A stretch of 64,000 nucleotides of DNA, from contig CAYQEC010000002.1 in the NCBI GenBank assembly GCA_964416425.1, forward strand, positions 110,204-174,203, written 5' to 3'. A model generated the notes under the pieces. The model saw only the letters and a list, made by a program, of their open reading frames with translations. It searched no databases and was not told where the DNA came from. Below are positions 1 to 7,218 of the stretch, piece by piece. This DNA comes from CAYQEC01 sp964416425. Lineage in GTDB: Bacteria > Actinomycetota > Acidimicrobiia > Spongiisociales > UBA5794. Position numbers and translations under genes: made by a program. Position 1 is the first letter of the stretch; each line of letters starts with the position of its first letter.

Positions 1-4
1 CGCC

Positions 5-634
5 ATGCTCGACACCTCGGCACTCACCGTCTTCCTCCTCGCCTCCCTGGTGCTGTTGCTCACCCCCGGGCCGGCGGTGCTCTACATCATCGCCCGCAGC
101 ATCGACCAGGGTCGCGGGGCGGGGATCGCCTCGGTGCTCGGGGTGGCGCTCGGCACCATGGTGCACGTCGTCGGCGCCGCCCTCGGCCTCTCCGCCCTCC
201 TGGCGAAGTCGGCGGTCGCCTACTCGGTGGTCAAGTACCTCGGGGCCGTCTACCTCATCTACCTCGGCATCCGCCGGCTGCGTGGCTCCGATGCGGGAGC
301 GGAGCCCGGCCGTACCGAGCGCAGCCTGCGGCGGGTCTTCACCCAGGGCATCTGGGTCAACGTGCTCAACCCCAAGACCGCGCTCTTCTTCCTGGCCTTC
401 CTCCCGCAGTTCGTCGACGTCGACCGGGGGGCGGTGGCGCTGCAGTTCTTGCTGCTTGGGGCGGTCTTCGTCGCCATGGGCGTCGTCACCGACGGCCTCT
501 ATGCCCTCGCCGCCGGCACCTTCGGTGAGTGGCTGTGGCGACGTCCCAAGGTGATCGCCGCCCAGCGCTACCTCACCGGCGGCATCTTCGTGACGCTCGG
601 CGTCGCCACCGCCCTCTCCGGCTCGAAAGACTGA
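5..634 (+). CDS. LysE/RhtB-family amino-acid exporter
   Basis: Predicted inner-membrane exporter of the LysE/RhtB superfamily, which pumps amino acids or small metabolites out of the cell. The 209-residue protein has the usual family length and about six hydrophobic segments. It carries the family signature TPGPAVLYI near residues 20-28 and the polar NVLNPKTALFFLAFLPQFV stretch in the middle, typical of this fold. The ATG lies four bases into the window, so an upstream promoter or ribosome site cannot be judged. It ends about 80 bases before the next gene. The substrate cannot be read from sequence. Confidence 0.9.
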   Translation: MLDTSALTVFLLASLVLLLTPGPAVLYIIARSIDQGRGAGIASVLGVALGTMVHVVGAALGLSALLAKSAVAYSVVKYLGAVYLIYLGIRRLRGSDAGAEPGRTERSLRRVFTQGIWVNVLNPKTALFFLAFLPQFVDVDRGAVALQFLLLGAVFVAMGVVTDGLYALAAGTFGEWLWRRPKVIAAQRYLTGGIFVTLGVATALSGSKD

Positions 635-715
635 CCCGCACTCCGAGCCCTCCGGGGGGCCCGGCGTTGGTATTGTGAGGAGGGCGAGACCCGGATCGAA
701 TCCCGGGGAGGGTTC

Positions 716-1660
716 ATGCCTGATCTCGAATCACGCCTCGATTCATGGACGGCTGCCGGGCTCATCACCCGCGAACAGGCGGAGGCGATCCGTGTCGCCG
801 AAGCCGCACGTCGGCCGCCCGAGACGTCGGTGGGCCGGGTCCCGATCGTCACCGAGATCCTCGGCTATGTGGGTGCCGCCCTGGCCTTCTGGGCGATCGC
901 CATCCTCACTGCCGACGTGTGGGCAGACCTGGTGTGGTGGGCTCAGGCGGGACTCTTCCTGCTGGCCGCCGTCGCCTTCTTCGGCGGCGGATCCTTCATT
1001 GGGGAGTCCGGCGAACCGGCCGCCGGCCGACTGGCGTCGGTGCTGTGGACCTGTTCGGTGGCGGCGCTGGCGGCCGCCGCCTGGATCACCGTGCTCGATC
1101 TCGTCGAGTGGTCGGAGGAGGCGGCGACGATGACGACCGGAGCGATCAGCACGGGCTACGCCGTCGCGCTCTTCATCATGCGCCGCCGCGTGCTCCAGCA
1201 CCTGGTCGTCTTCGGGAGCGCCGCGATGCTGGCCACAGGAGTCGCCATGTTCACCAGCCTCGACTCCCAGGAACTGGCCGGCCTCACCTACTGGGGACTC
1301 GGAGCGGTGTGGCTGCTCGTCGCGCGCCGCGGCTTGCTCCCACCCGGGGAGACCGGGATCGCGATCGGGGCGGCCACGGCGCTGTTCGGGGCACAGATCG
1401 TGGCGGGCTCCGATGTCGAGGCGATCGGATTGACCTTGGGTCTCGTGACCGCGGCGCTCCTCGCCGTCGTCGGACTCATCGGCGACCACAGGAGCGCCCT
1501 GATACTCGGTGCCGCCGGGATCTTCCTCTTCGTGCCCCAGACCGTGTTCCACTTCTTCGGTGACGCCGCCGCAGCCCTGGTGGCGTTGTTCGTCGTCGGG
1601 GTCGCCCTGGTTGCGGGCGCCGGCCTTTGGGCGCGTCACCGAATGCGCTCCGACACCTGA
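716..1660 (+). CDS. DUF2157-like polytopic membrane protein
   Basis: A 314-residue protein of unknown function. The first 40 residues are soluble and amphipathic (LDSWTAAGLITREQAEAIR), resembling the N-terminal module of DUF2157 membrane proteins. About ten transmembrane helices follow, ending in a basic tail. The ATG is preceded by GGGGAGGG about four bases upstream. A GC hairpin (stem 690-694 with 703-707) overlaps the start of that ribosome site and might limit translation. TATTGT at 671-676 may be a -10 element. Family assignment rests on overall pattern, so it is moderate; no catalytic residues are recognisable. Confidence 0.65.
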   Translation: MPDLESRLDSWTAAGLITREQAEAIRVAEAARRPPETSVGRVPIVTEILGYVGAALAFWAIAILTADVWADLVWWAQAGLFLLAAVAFFGGGSFIGESGEPAAGRLASVLWTCSVAALAAAAWITVLDLVEWSEEAATMTTGAISTGYAVALFIMRRRVLQHLVVFGSAAMLATGVAMFTSLDSQELAGLTYWGLGAVWLLVARRGLLPPGETGIAIGAATALFGAQIVAGSDVEAIGLTLGLVTAALLAVVGLIGDHRSALILGAAGIFLFVPQTVFHFFGDAAAALVALFVVGVALVAGAGLWARHRMRSDT

Positions 1661-1730
1661 GGGGGCCTCGGGTCGGCGCGCCGAAGACAGCTTCACGTGC
1701 GGTCGCCCACTCCCTGGAGAGAAGCGGGCG

Positions 1731-1964
1731 CTATTCGGCGGGTTCTTCGACCTCGGACCTCGGCATGCCGGTCCCGCCGGTCCGCTTGCGGCCGAGCGGC
1801 GCCAGCATGGCGAGCACCAGCCCGATGACGAGGAAGAGGACCGGCAGCCCGAACACACTCACGCGGTCGAGCGGCCAGATTCCCCACAGCATCAGGTTCA
1901 GCGAAAGGAACACTCCGAAGAAGAGCCCGGCGATCGCTCCCAGGATCGGTCGTCCTCGCATCAT
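1731..1964 (-). CDS. small two-TM membrane protein
   Basis: A 77-residue hypothetical protein starting MMRGRPILGAIAGLF. Two hydrophobic helices span about residues 7-25 and 33-52, and the tail is charged and acidic (SEVEEPAE). The start is taken at 1964 because ATGA overlaps the stop of the upstream secreted protein, indicating translational coupling; a second ATG follows at 1961. The pair probably forms a two-gene operon and the proteins may act together in the envelope. No function is recognised. Confidence 0.6.
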   Translation of the reverse strand: MMRGRPILGAIAGLFFGVFLSLNLMLWGIWPLDRVSVFGLPVLFLVIGLVLAMLAPLGRKRTGGTGMPRSEVEEPAE

Positions 1965-2530
1965 GGCCTCCCCGGTCGGGCGAATGCCGCCAAGCCGATC
2001 CCCGCTCCGAACACGACCAGCCCACCGAGGGCGATCCATCCGAGCGGGTTCGACAGCGGGTTGCCCTCGATCTTGATCATGGCGGTGCCGGAGCACTCTC
2101 CACCCGATGCGGTGTGCGAGCCGCTCACCACCCAGATCCCGGGGACCCGGCCGAACGGCACGACGTCGTCGATCTTCTCGTAGGCGTCGTCGAGCTCGTA
2201 GATACCGGCGGCGCCGCGGGTGTCGTCGGTGTTGGGATCACCCCATTCGGCGATGCCGATGTCGAATCCCGCGATCCGGACCGCGATCTCTCCACTGTGA
2301 TCCAGGTTCTCGAAGTTCACCGTGCCGGTGTAGTCGATCAGGACCCCCTCCTCGTCGGGAATCGGGATCGCGTTCGACCGGGTGTCGTTGTCCGGCGTGT
2401 ACGTCACGCCGTTGATGACGGCGGTTCCCCAGCACGCCCCCTCGGGCTCGACCCCGGCAGTGGCGATGGATGGCATCATGGCCAGCAGAAGACCGGTGGT
2501 GAAAAGCAGGAACGCGAGTCTTCGTACCAT
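1961..2530 (-). CDS. secreted, C-terminally membrane-anchored protein
   Basis: A 189-residue protein with a clear signal peptide (basic start, hydrophobic core, cleavage near ATAGVEP), an extracellular domain rich in Asp/Asn with cysteines near residues 33 and 146, and a C-terminal hydrophobic helix followed by a short basic end. This is a type I membrane-anchor topology. The domain is not recognised. A good ribosome site (GGGAGGGGG) lies upstream. The gene is coupled to the small membrane protein downstream by a four-base overlap. Confidence is high that it is a gene and low on function. Confidence 0.65.
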   Translation of the reverse strand: MVRRLAFLLFTTGLLLAMMPSIATAGVEPEGACWGTAVINGVTYTPDNDTRSNAIPIPDEEGVLIDYTGTVNFENLDHSGEIAVRIAGFDIGIAEWGDPNTDDTRGAAGIYELDDAYEKIDDVVPFGRVPGIWVVSGSHTASGGECSGTAMIKIEGNPLSNPLGWIALGGLVVFGAGIGLAAFARPGRP

Positions 2531-2564
2531 CTGAACCCCCTCCCTCTCGGTTGTGACTGCCGGA

Positions 2565-2570
2565 ACTCTA
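2565..2570 (-). promoter_or_regulatory. putative -10 element (TAGAGT) for the secreted-protein operon
   Basis: Reading the minus strand, TAGAGT lies 34 bases before the ATG at 2530 with the ribosome site between them. No convincing -35 is visible. The element overlaps the last bases of the upstream MFS gene. Confidence 0.3.
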
Positions 2571-4007
2571 CCGCGCCGGGCCCTGCCTTTGGGGGTACGC
2601 CGCCCGCTGCTCGAGGATCGCCTCGACCGCTCTGATGTCCCCCGGAGCGGTGCCGGCCGCCCGGGCGTAGCAGTACCCGGTGGGGAGGAAGAAGACCTGG
2701 AACACCGCCAGGCCCACCGCCCAGTTGAGCGGCGGCGGGAGGGCCCGCTCGAAACCGCCGGCAGCGGCCGCGGTCAGGGCGTTCCCGGCGGCCCGTCCCA
2801 CGCCGTTCGAGAGGTTGCCGAGACCGAAGACGGTGCCGCGATGCTCCGGGAGGTTGACGTCCGAGACGAGGGCAAACCAGTTGGGGGAGTCGGCGGAGGT
2901 GAGCGCCAGGGCGAGCAGCGACGTGAAGAAGGCGGCCGCCACCCACGGGTTTGTCACCAGGGCGTGGAGGACCTCGGGCAGGAGCGTCGAAGTGCTCGCC
3001 CCGTTGGTGACCTCGAGGCCGTGCAGCGGGATGAAGAAGAAGACGAGGAAGAACGGGACCGCCCCGAGGATGCCGACCGCGCTGACGACGGCGCGGCCGC
3101 CTAGGGAGCGCCGCTGCATCCGGTCGCCGATCGCCCCGGCCAGGATCGAGAACAGGCCGCCGAGGCGGAGGATCGCCGCCATGAGGCCCCCGACCCGGGT
3201 GGCGGTCTCGACGTCGTAGCCGAGTGCCGCCACCTTCTCCTGGTAGAGCAGCGGGACCCAGATGAGCGACCCGTAGGCGAACTGGGCGCTGAGGCCCTGG
3301 GCGATGAGCCACACGTTGGTGCGACGCCGGAACAAATCGGGGATCTGGCCGGCGTCGATGCGGTGCTCGTAGGGATCCCCCGCCTCGTGCATCGCCCGCA
3401 GCGCCGGTTCCCGGAAGCCGCGGGGCGCGGAGAAGGTGAACAGGTAGAGCACCGCGAACCCGACACCGAGCAGGGCGATGAGGCGCAACGGGGCCCCGAA
3501 GTCCTCGGCGCCGAGCTGGCTCGCCACCAAGCCTCCGGCGACGGTGCCCAGGCCTTCGGCGAGACCCCAGAAGCTCATCGCCACACCCCGGTGCCGCGGT
3601 GAGACGAAATCGCTGATCACCGAGAAGCCGACCGAGGCGATCGCCCCCAGCCCCACGGCGGTGAGGACCTGCCATCCGAACAGCTCGCGATACCGGTCGG
3701 CGCCGGCGCTGAGATAGGCGCCCAGCGCCCACAGCAGGGTGCCGGCGAACAGCAGGCGCTTGCGGTCGGAGCGGTCCCCCCAGTACCCCCAGGCGACGGC
3801 GGTGAGGGCCGCCAGCAGGATCACGGTGGCCGTCATCACCCCGATGGCGGTCTCCGAGGTGTGGAGCGCCTCCGTCACCGGCAGCACCATCTGGGGGATG
3901 GCGGCGATGGCGGCGTTGTCGAGGGACGCCAGCGTCACGAATACCACGATGGTGACGACCAGGTGGAAGCGCCCGCCCCACCAGTTCGGACGCCTGCGGC
4001 CCGTCAT
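2568..4007 (-). CDS. major facilitator superfamily transporter
   Basis: A 479-residue MFS permease with 12 hydrophobic segments. The loop between TM2 and TM3 shows the MFS signature WGDRSDRKRLLFAG at about residues 75-88, and a related GDRMQRRSLGGR loop occurs in the second half. The substrate is unknown; the general pattern resembles drug- or sugar-efflux members. It lies 46 bases downstream of the SRPBCC gene and is probably co-transcribed with it. Length and topology are complete. Confidence 0.9.
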   Translation of the reverse strand: MTGRRRPNWWGGRFHLVVTIVVFVTLASLDNAAIAAIPQMVLPVTEALHTSETAIGVMTATVILLAALTAVAWGYWGDRSDRKRLLFAGTLLWALGAYLSAGADRYRELFGWQVLTAVGLGAIASVGFSVISDFVSPRHRGVAMSFWGLAEGLGTVAGGLVASQLGAEDFGAPLRLIALLGVGFAVLYLFTFSAPRGFREPALRAMHEAGDPYEHRIDAGQIPDLFRRRTNVWLIAQGLSAQFAYGSLIWVPLLYQEKVAALGYDVETATRVGGLMAAILRLGGLFSILAGAIGDRMQRRSLGGRAVVSAVGILGAVPFFLVFFFIPLHGLEVTNGASTSTLLPEVLHALVTNPWVAAAFFTSLLALALTSADSPNWFALVSDVNLPEHRGTVFGLGNLSNGVGRAAGNALTAAAAGGFERALPPPLNWAVGLAVFQVFFLPTGYCYARAAGTAPGDIRAVEAILEQRAAYPQRQGPAR

Positions 4008-4053
4008 GAGGCGGCATTCTCGCGGGTCGCCCCGCCGCCTCGCACCCGGCCGC

Positions 4054-4488
4054 TCATGACGGGAAGCGTCCCGCCAGGCGGTCCAGGTTCCTCCGCCACA
4101 CCACGGTGAGCACCCGGGCGCCGACCAGGGCTCCGAGGCGGCCCCCCAGGTACCACGGGAATCGCAGCTCCTCCCGCCAGGTGAACCGGGTGGCCCCGCC
4201 CTCCTCCTCGAGGACGAACTCGCCGCTCCCGGTCACCAGCCCGACGTGGTGAATCGCCATGCGGTTGGGCGGGTCCCAGGCGACGAACTCCATGACGTCG
4301 GCGAGCCGGAACGGGCCGATCCTCGTCGCCACCTCCAGGCGGGTTCCGACGCCGCGGCGCTGCGCGGTGAGGAAGGTGATGCGTTCGGCGTCTGCCATCC
4401 ATTCGACATGGGATTCGAGTGCCGCGAGGTCGGCCCAGACACCGGCGACGGGGGCGGCGATGAGCCGGCTCACCTCGACGCGAGCCAT
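4054..4488 (-). CDS. SRPBCC (START-like) family protein
   Basis: A 144-residue protein with the polyketide-cyclase/START-like pattern: an N-terminal strand and helix (VEVSRLIAAPVAGVWADLA), the W-x-W-like ESHVEWM segment, central strands, and a long amphipathic C-terminal helix (VLTVVWRRNLDRL). Such proteins bind hydrophobic ligands in a helix-grip fold. The ATG at 4488 was chosen because the fold begins there; an upstream in-frame extension would be unstructured and Pro/Arg-rich. It reads toward the MFS gene. The ligand is unknown. Confidence 0.8.
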   Translation of the reverse strand: MARVEVSRLIAAPVAGVWADLAALESHVEWMADAERITFLTAQRRGVGTRLEVATRIGPFRLADVMEFVAWDPPNRMAIHHVGLVTGSGEFVLEEEGGATRFTWREELRFPWYLGGRLGALVGARVLTVVWRRNLDRLAGRFPS

Positions 4489-4649
4489 CGCCACCTCGCC
4501 TCGCCGCGGACCGGAGCCGGGCCGGTCTCCCCATGGCGCCGGGCGGGAGCAGACCGCACTGCTGAGAAGTCCTCCCACATGTCCGGTGCGAGACTACCGG
4601 CCGGAACGGCTCCCCGGAGGACGTCCACGGTCTCACCGCGGCGCCGGCA

Positions 4650-4655
4650 TAGAAT
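4650..4655 (+). promoter_or_regulatory. putative -10 element (TAGAAT) for the CLP1-like kinase gene
   Basis: TAGAAT stands 26 bases before the proposed TTG start, with GGAGGAA ribosome-site sequences between. The -35 region is not convincing. The 193-base gap 4489-4681 separates divergent genes, so a promoter is expected here. Confidence 0.4.
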
Positions 4656-4681
4656 CGCTGGGAGGAATCGGAGGAAAGTCG

Positions 4682-5572
4682 TTGGAGGAGCCAGCCGAGC
4701 ATTACGCGTCCCTGCGGGAGCGCGTCATGGGGGAACGCGGGGTCATCATGGTGGTCGGCGGCGCCGACACCGGGAAGACGACCATGTCCCGCTACCTGCT
4801 GGAGGGCGCCCTCGACGAGGGAATGTCCGTTGCCTTCATCGACGCCGACGTGGGTGTGTCGACCGTGGGCCCTCCCGCCTGTGTCGGGCTCCGCTGGGTG
4901 CGGAGCCGCGACGACCTGGCCAATTTGGGTGACGCCGACGAGCTGCGCTTCGTCGGATCCACCCAACCCCAAGGGGTGGTGCTGCCCCACGTGGTGTCGA
5001 CGGCGACCCTGGTCGACATCGCCCGCCAGGAAGCCGACTTCATCGTGCTCGACACAACCAGCGTCGTCTCCGGCGTGCTGGGGCAGACGCTCAAGTACCA
5101 CCTGATGGAGGTGTGCGCCCCCACGCTGGTGATCGTCATGCAGCGGGGCGAGGAGATGGAGCCGATCATCGGCATGCTGCGCCGCTTCCTGTCGGCCCGG
5201 ATCGCCAAGGCGGCCCCGCCCCCCGACCTGGTCCCGGCCAGTCCCGTGGAGCGGAGGGCCCGCCGCATCGCCTCGTTCCGCAAGGCGCTGGAGCCGCCGC
5301 TGCAGCGCTGGAGGGTCCACACCTCGGTCTTCGCCCCGACGCTGCCGGAGGGGTTCGACGTCTCCCGTCTCGCCGGGATGCTGGTCGGCGTCCAGGATGG
5401 CGAGGGACGGTGCCTCGGCCTCGGCGCCCTCGAATACGACCAGGGCGTGGTCCGGGTCGCCACCCATTTCGGAGAGCAGATGAAGGGGCTCCGCCTCGGA
5501 TCACTCCAGATCAACCTCGACACCTACGAGACCACCAGGGTCCGGCTGAGCGAGCTGATCTTCGGGTTCTGA
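4682..5572 (+). CDS. CLP1/GRC3-like P-loop polynucleotide kinase family protein
   Basis: A 296-residue protein with the CLP1_P-type P-loop fold. Walker A is GGADTGKTT at residues 26-34. It is followed by the family's strand DADVGVSTVGPP, equivalent to the DPGQSSIGPP motif of CLP1/GRC3 polynucleotide 5'-hydroxyl kinases, and a Walker-B-like FIVLDTTSVVSG. The C-terminal third has the GLGALEYD segment seen in the family's extra domain. Start: TTG at 4682 sits seven bases after GGAGGA and is preferred; ATG at 4727 is the alternative and would still keep Walker A. In eukaryotes and archaea these enzymes phosphorylate RNA 5' ends; the bacterial role is unknown. It stands alone beside a structured gene-free region. 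Confidence 0.7.
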   Translation: MEEPAEHYASLRERVMGERGVIMVVGGADTGKTTMSRYLLEGALDEGMSVAFIDADVGVSTVGPPACVGLRWVRSRDDLANLGDADELRFVGSTQPQGVVLPHVVSTATLVDIARQEADFIVLDTTSVVSGVLGQTLKYHLMEVCAPTLVIVMQRGEEMEPIIGMLRRFLSARIAKAAPPPDLVPASPVERRARRIASFRKALEPPLQRWRVHTSVFAPTLPEGFDVSRLAGMLVGVQDGEGRCLGLGALEYDQGVVRVATHFGEQMKGLRLGSLQINLDTYETTRVRLSELIFGF

Positions 5573-5609
5573 CCCCACCCATCACGGGCGGGTGGCCGGA
5601 GGACGTGGC

Positions 5610-5773
5610 AAAGCCCAAGGAACCTCCGCAGCCTGTCCCCGCACTTCCCCGAACGAGGTCTGGTTGCTCGAGCCCCTTGGGCTTTACCGTTTCGACCTTA
5701 CGAAGACGGAGCGCACGATTCAAGTGCGTCGTTGGGGCCGATTCCACCCCGGATCCTCACTCCCAGATCGGGG
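5610..5773. ncRNA. candidate structured RNA (orientation unknown)
   Basis: A perfect 11-bp inverted repeat (AAAGCCCAAGG at 5610-5620 with its complement at 5675-5685) encloses a second short stem (ACCTC 5622-5626 with GAGGT 5655-5659). Three further hairpins follow: 5687-5694 with 5701-5709 (one bulge), 5712-5716 with 5724-5728, and 5747-5755 with 5766-5773 (one bulged G). Four consecutive stems in a non-coding stretch suggest a folded RNA. I could not match it to RNase P, SRP, tmRNA, 6S or a known riboswitch. Confidence 0.35.
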
Positions 5774-5815
5774 TTGGCGCGCCAATTGCGGCTACTTCCC
5801 GCTCAAGCCGGCGGC

Positions 5816-5871
5816 TTCTCCACATATCCACAGCAATCCACAGGGTCTTGTGCACAACGGCGTGTCGACAA
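5816..5871. promoter_or_regulatory. cluster of DnaA-box-like nonamers
   Basis: Against TTATCCACA/TTGTCCACA the plus strand reads TTCTCCACA (5816-5824), ATATCCACA (5824-5832), CAATCCACA (5834-5842) and the palindromic TTGTGCACAA (5848-5857). The minus strand reads TTGTCGACA (5863-5871). Four of the five differ from consensus by one base; CAATCCACA differs by two. Five sites in 56 bp of a GC-rich genome resemble an origin or a DnaA-titration locus. No dnaA, dnaN or gyrB is in the window. Confidence 0.45.
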
Positions 5872-5939
5872 GTCCGGCACCGCGTTTTTTCGCGCCCGCC
5901 GCGGTCGTGTCGAATCGTGTGCCGATCCGGTGGGAACGC

Positions 5940-5958
5940 TTCAGGCGGGACCCCTGAA
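5940..5958 (-). terminator. hairpin downstream of mshA, possible terminator
   Basis: TTCAGG and CCTGAA form a 6-bp stem with a 7-base loop, 25 bases after the mshA stop codon. There is no U-tract, so termination activity is uncertain. Confidence 0.3.
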
Positions 5959-5982
5959 ATGGGCCATCCGGGCCGGACGAGA

Positions 5983-7218
5983 TCACCGGGCGGTGATGCC
6001 GTAGTACAGCTCGATGAGGTGGTCGACCGTCTTCGCCCAGGAGAAGCGGTCGGTGAACTCGACCCCACCCCGAGCGAGTTTGGTGGCGAGGCCGGGGTCA
6101 CCCAGCACCCGTGTGAGCGCCTCGGTGTAGGCGGCCGGCTCGTGGCCGTCGACCAGGAAGCCGGAGCGCCCGTCCTCGACGGCGAAGCGGAGCCCGCCCA
6201 CCGCAGCGGCGACCACCGGCAGCCCGCATGCCTGGGCCTCGGCCGCCACCAGCCCGAACGACTCACTGCGGGACGACATGACGAGGACATCGGCGCCCTG
6301 ATAGAAGCGCGCCAGCTGCTCGTGGGGTTGCGGTGGGAGGAAATGGACCCGGTCGGCGACGCCGAGCACGGAGGCGAGCTCACGGAGCCGGGTCAGCTCG
6401 GGTCCCCCGTCCGGGCCACTGGGGCCGCCGACCACCACCAGATGAGGTGGCCGGAACGTTGCCGACTCCGGGATGGCGGCACAGGCCGCGATGGCGATGT
6501 CGACCCCTTTCAGCGGCTGGATCCGCCCGACGAAGAGCACGACCGGGTCGTCACCCAGGTAGTCGTGGAGACCGGTCCAGACCCGGGCGGCGCGCCGCTC
6601 TCCCGGCCGGAAGACCGCGTGGTCGATGCCGGGAGGCGAGGTGCAGAGTCGCTCCGGACTGGCGCCGTAGTGCTCGAGTAGGTCGTCGTATTCGGCCGGG
6701 GTCGAGGCGATGACGCAGTTGGAGCGGGCGATGACCTCCTGCTCGGCCACGGTGCGGATCAGCCCGGCGCCGGGCTCGCCGGGCCGGCGATTCAGGTCCT
6801 TGATCCGCCCCAGAGTGTGGAACGAGTTGGCGAGCGGCAGCCCGAGGCGTTCCTTGAGGATCACCCCCGACCAGCCCGAGAGCCAGTAGTGGCTGTGGAG
6901 CAGGTCGAACGTGAGGCCGTTGGCGTCGATCCAGCCGAGCGTCTCTTCGGTGAAGTCGCCGACCAGGCCCGGCATCTGGCGCATCGGCACCGGTGCCGCC
7001 GGTCCGGCGGTGACGTGGACCACCCGGTAGCCGGGCTGCACGTGGACCACCTCGGGGTCGGATCCGGTGCGTCGGGTGAACACCACCACCTCGATGCCGC
7101 GCCCGGCGAGCGTCTTCGCCACCTCGTTGACGTACACGTTCATACCCCCGGCGTCGCCGATGCCGGGGAGCTGGACCGGGCAGGTGTGGAGCGACAGGAA
7201 GGCGACCCGGCTGATCAC
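5983..7218 (-). CDS. mshA: D-inositol-3-phosphate glycosyltransferase (mycothiol synthesis)
   Basis: A 411-residue GT4-family glycosyltransferase. The N-terminus carries HTCPVQLPGIGDAGGMNVYV, very close to the signature of actinobacterial MshA, which joins UDP-GlcNAc to inositol-3-phosphate in the first step of mycothiol synthesis. The C-terminal GT-B domain has LFVGRIQPLKG and the nucleotide-sugar site SRSESFGLVAAEAQACG at about residues 316-332. GTG at 7218 overlaps the stop of the GNAT gene (GTGA). It is the last gene of a minus-strand operon. Mycothiol is confined to Actinobacteria, so this supports the taxonomic call. Other mycothiol genes are not in the window, and a related GT4 enzyme is the alternative. 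Confidence 0.8.
   Translation of the reverse strand: MISRVAFLSLHTCPVQLPGIGDAGGMNVYVNEVAKTLAGRGIEVVVFTRRTGSDPEVVHVQPGYRVVHVTAGPAAPVPMRQMPGLVGDFTEETLGWIDANGLTFDLLHSHYWLSGWSGVILKERLGLPLANSFHTLGRIKDLNRRPGEPGAGLIRTVAEQEVIARSNCVIASTPAEYDDLLEHYGASPERLCTSPPGIDHAVFRPGERRAARVWTGLHDYLGDDPVVLFVGRIQPLKGVDIAIAACAAIPESATFRPPHLVVVGGPSGPDGGPELTRLRELASVLGVADRVHFLPPQPHEQLARFYQGADVLVMSSRSESFGLVAAEAQACGLPVVAAAVGGLRFAVEDGRSGFLVDGHEPAAYTEALTRVLGDPGLATKLARGGVEFTDRFSWAKTVDHLIELYYGITAR

Larger units (their letters stand above)
5573..5982. other. 410-bp gene-free region with inverted repeats and DnaA-like boxes
   Basis: No convincing gene is seen here. The left half holds a nested set of inverted repeats. The middle holds a cluster of DnaA-box-like nonamers followed by a T6 tract flanked by CGCG. 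The right end holds a hairpin next to the mshA stop codon. Gaps elsewhere in the window are mostly under 200 bases, so this stretch is an outlier. Confidence 0.7.

Noticed and set aside
690..707. A T-arm-like sequence containing ATCGAATC between CCCGG and CCGGG, suggesting a tRNA.
   Set aside because: The loop is eight bases, there is no acceptor stem, anticodon arm or CCA-side pairing, and it overlaps the ribosome site of the next gene.
2476..4017. Long reading frames antisense or out of frame to genes such as the MFS transporter.
   Set aside because: They are Arg/Gly/Pro-rich shadows of high-GC codon use with no recognisable domain.
4670..4680. GGAGGAAAGTC resembles the conserved RNase P RNA core.
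   Set aside because: No other RNase P core elements follow, and the sequence fits the ribosome site and start of the CLP1-like gene.
5511..5747. A 78-codon minus-strand reading frame across the gene-free region.
   Set aside because: It overlaps the end of the CLP1-like gene, has low-complexity Arg/Ser/Gly composition, and crosses the strong inverted repeats.
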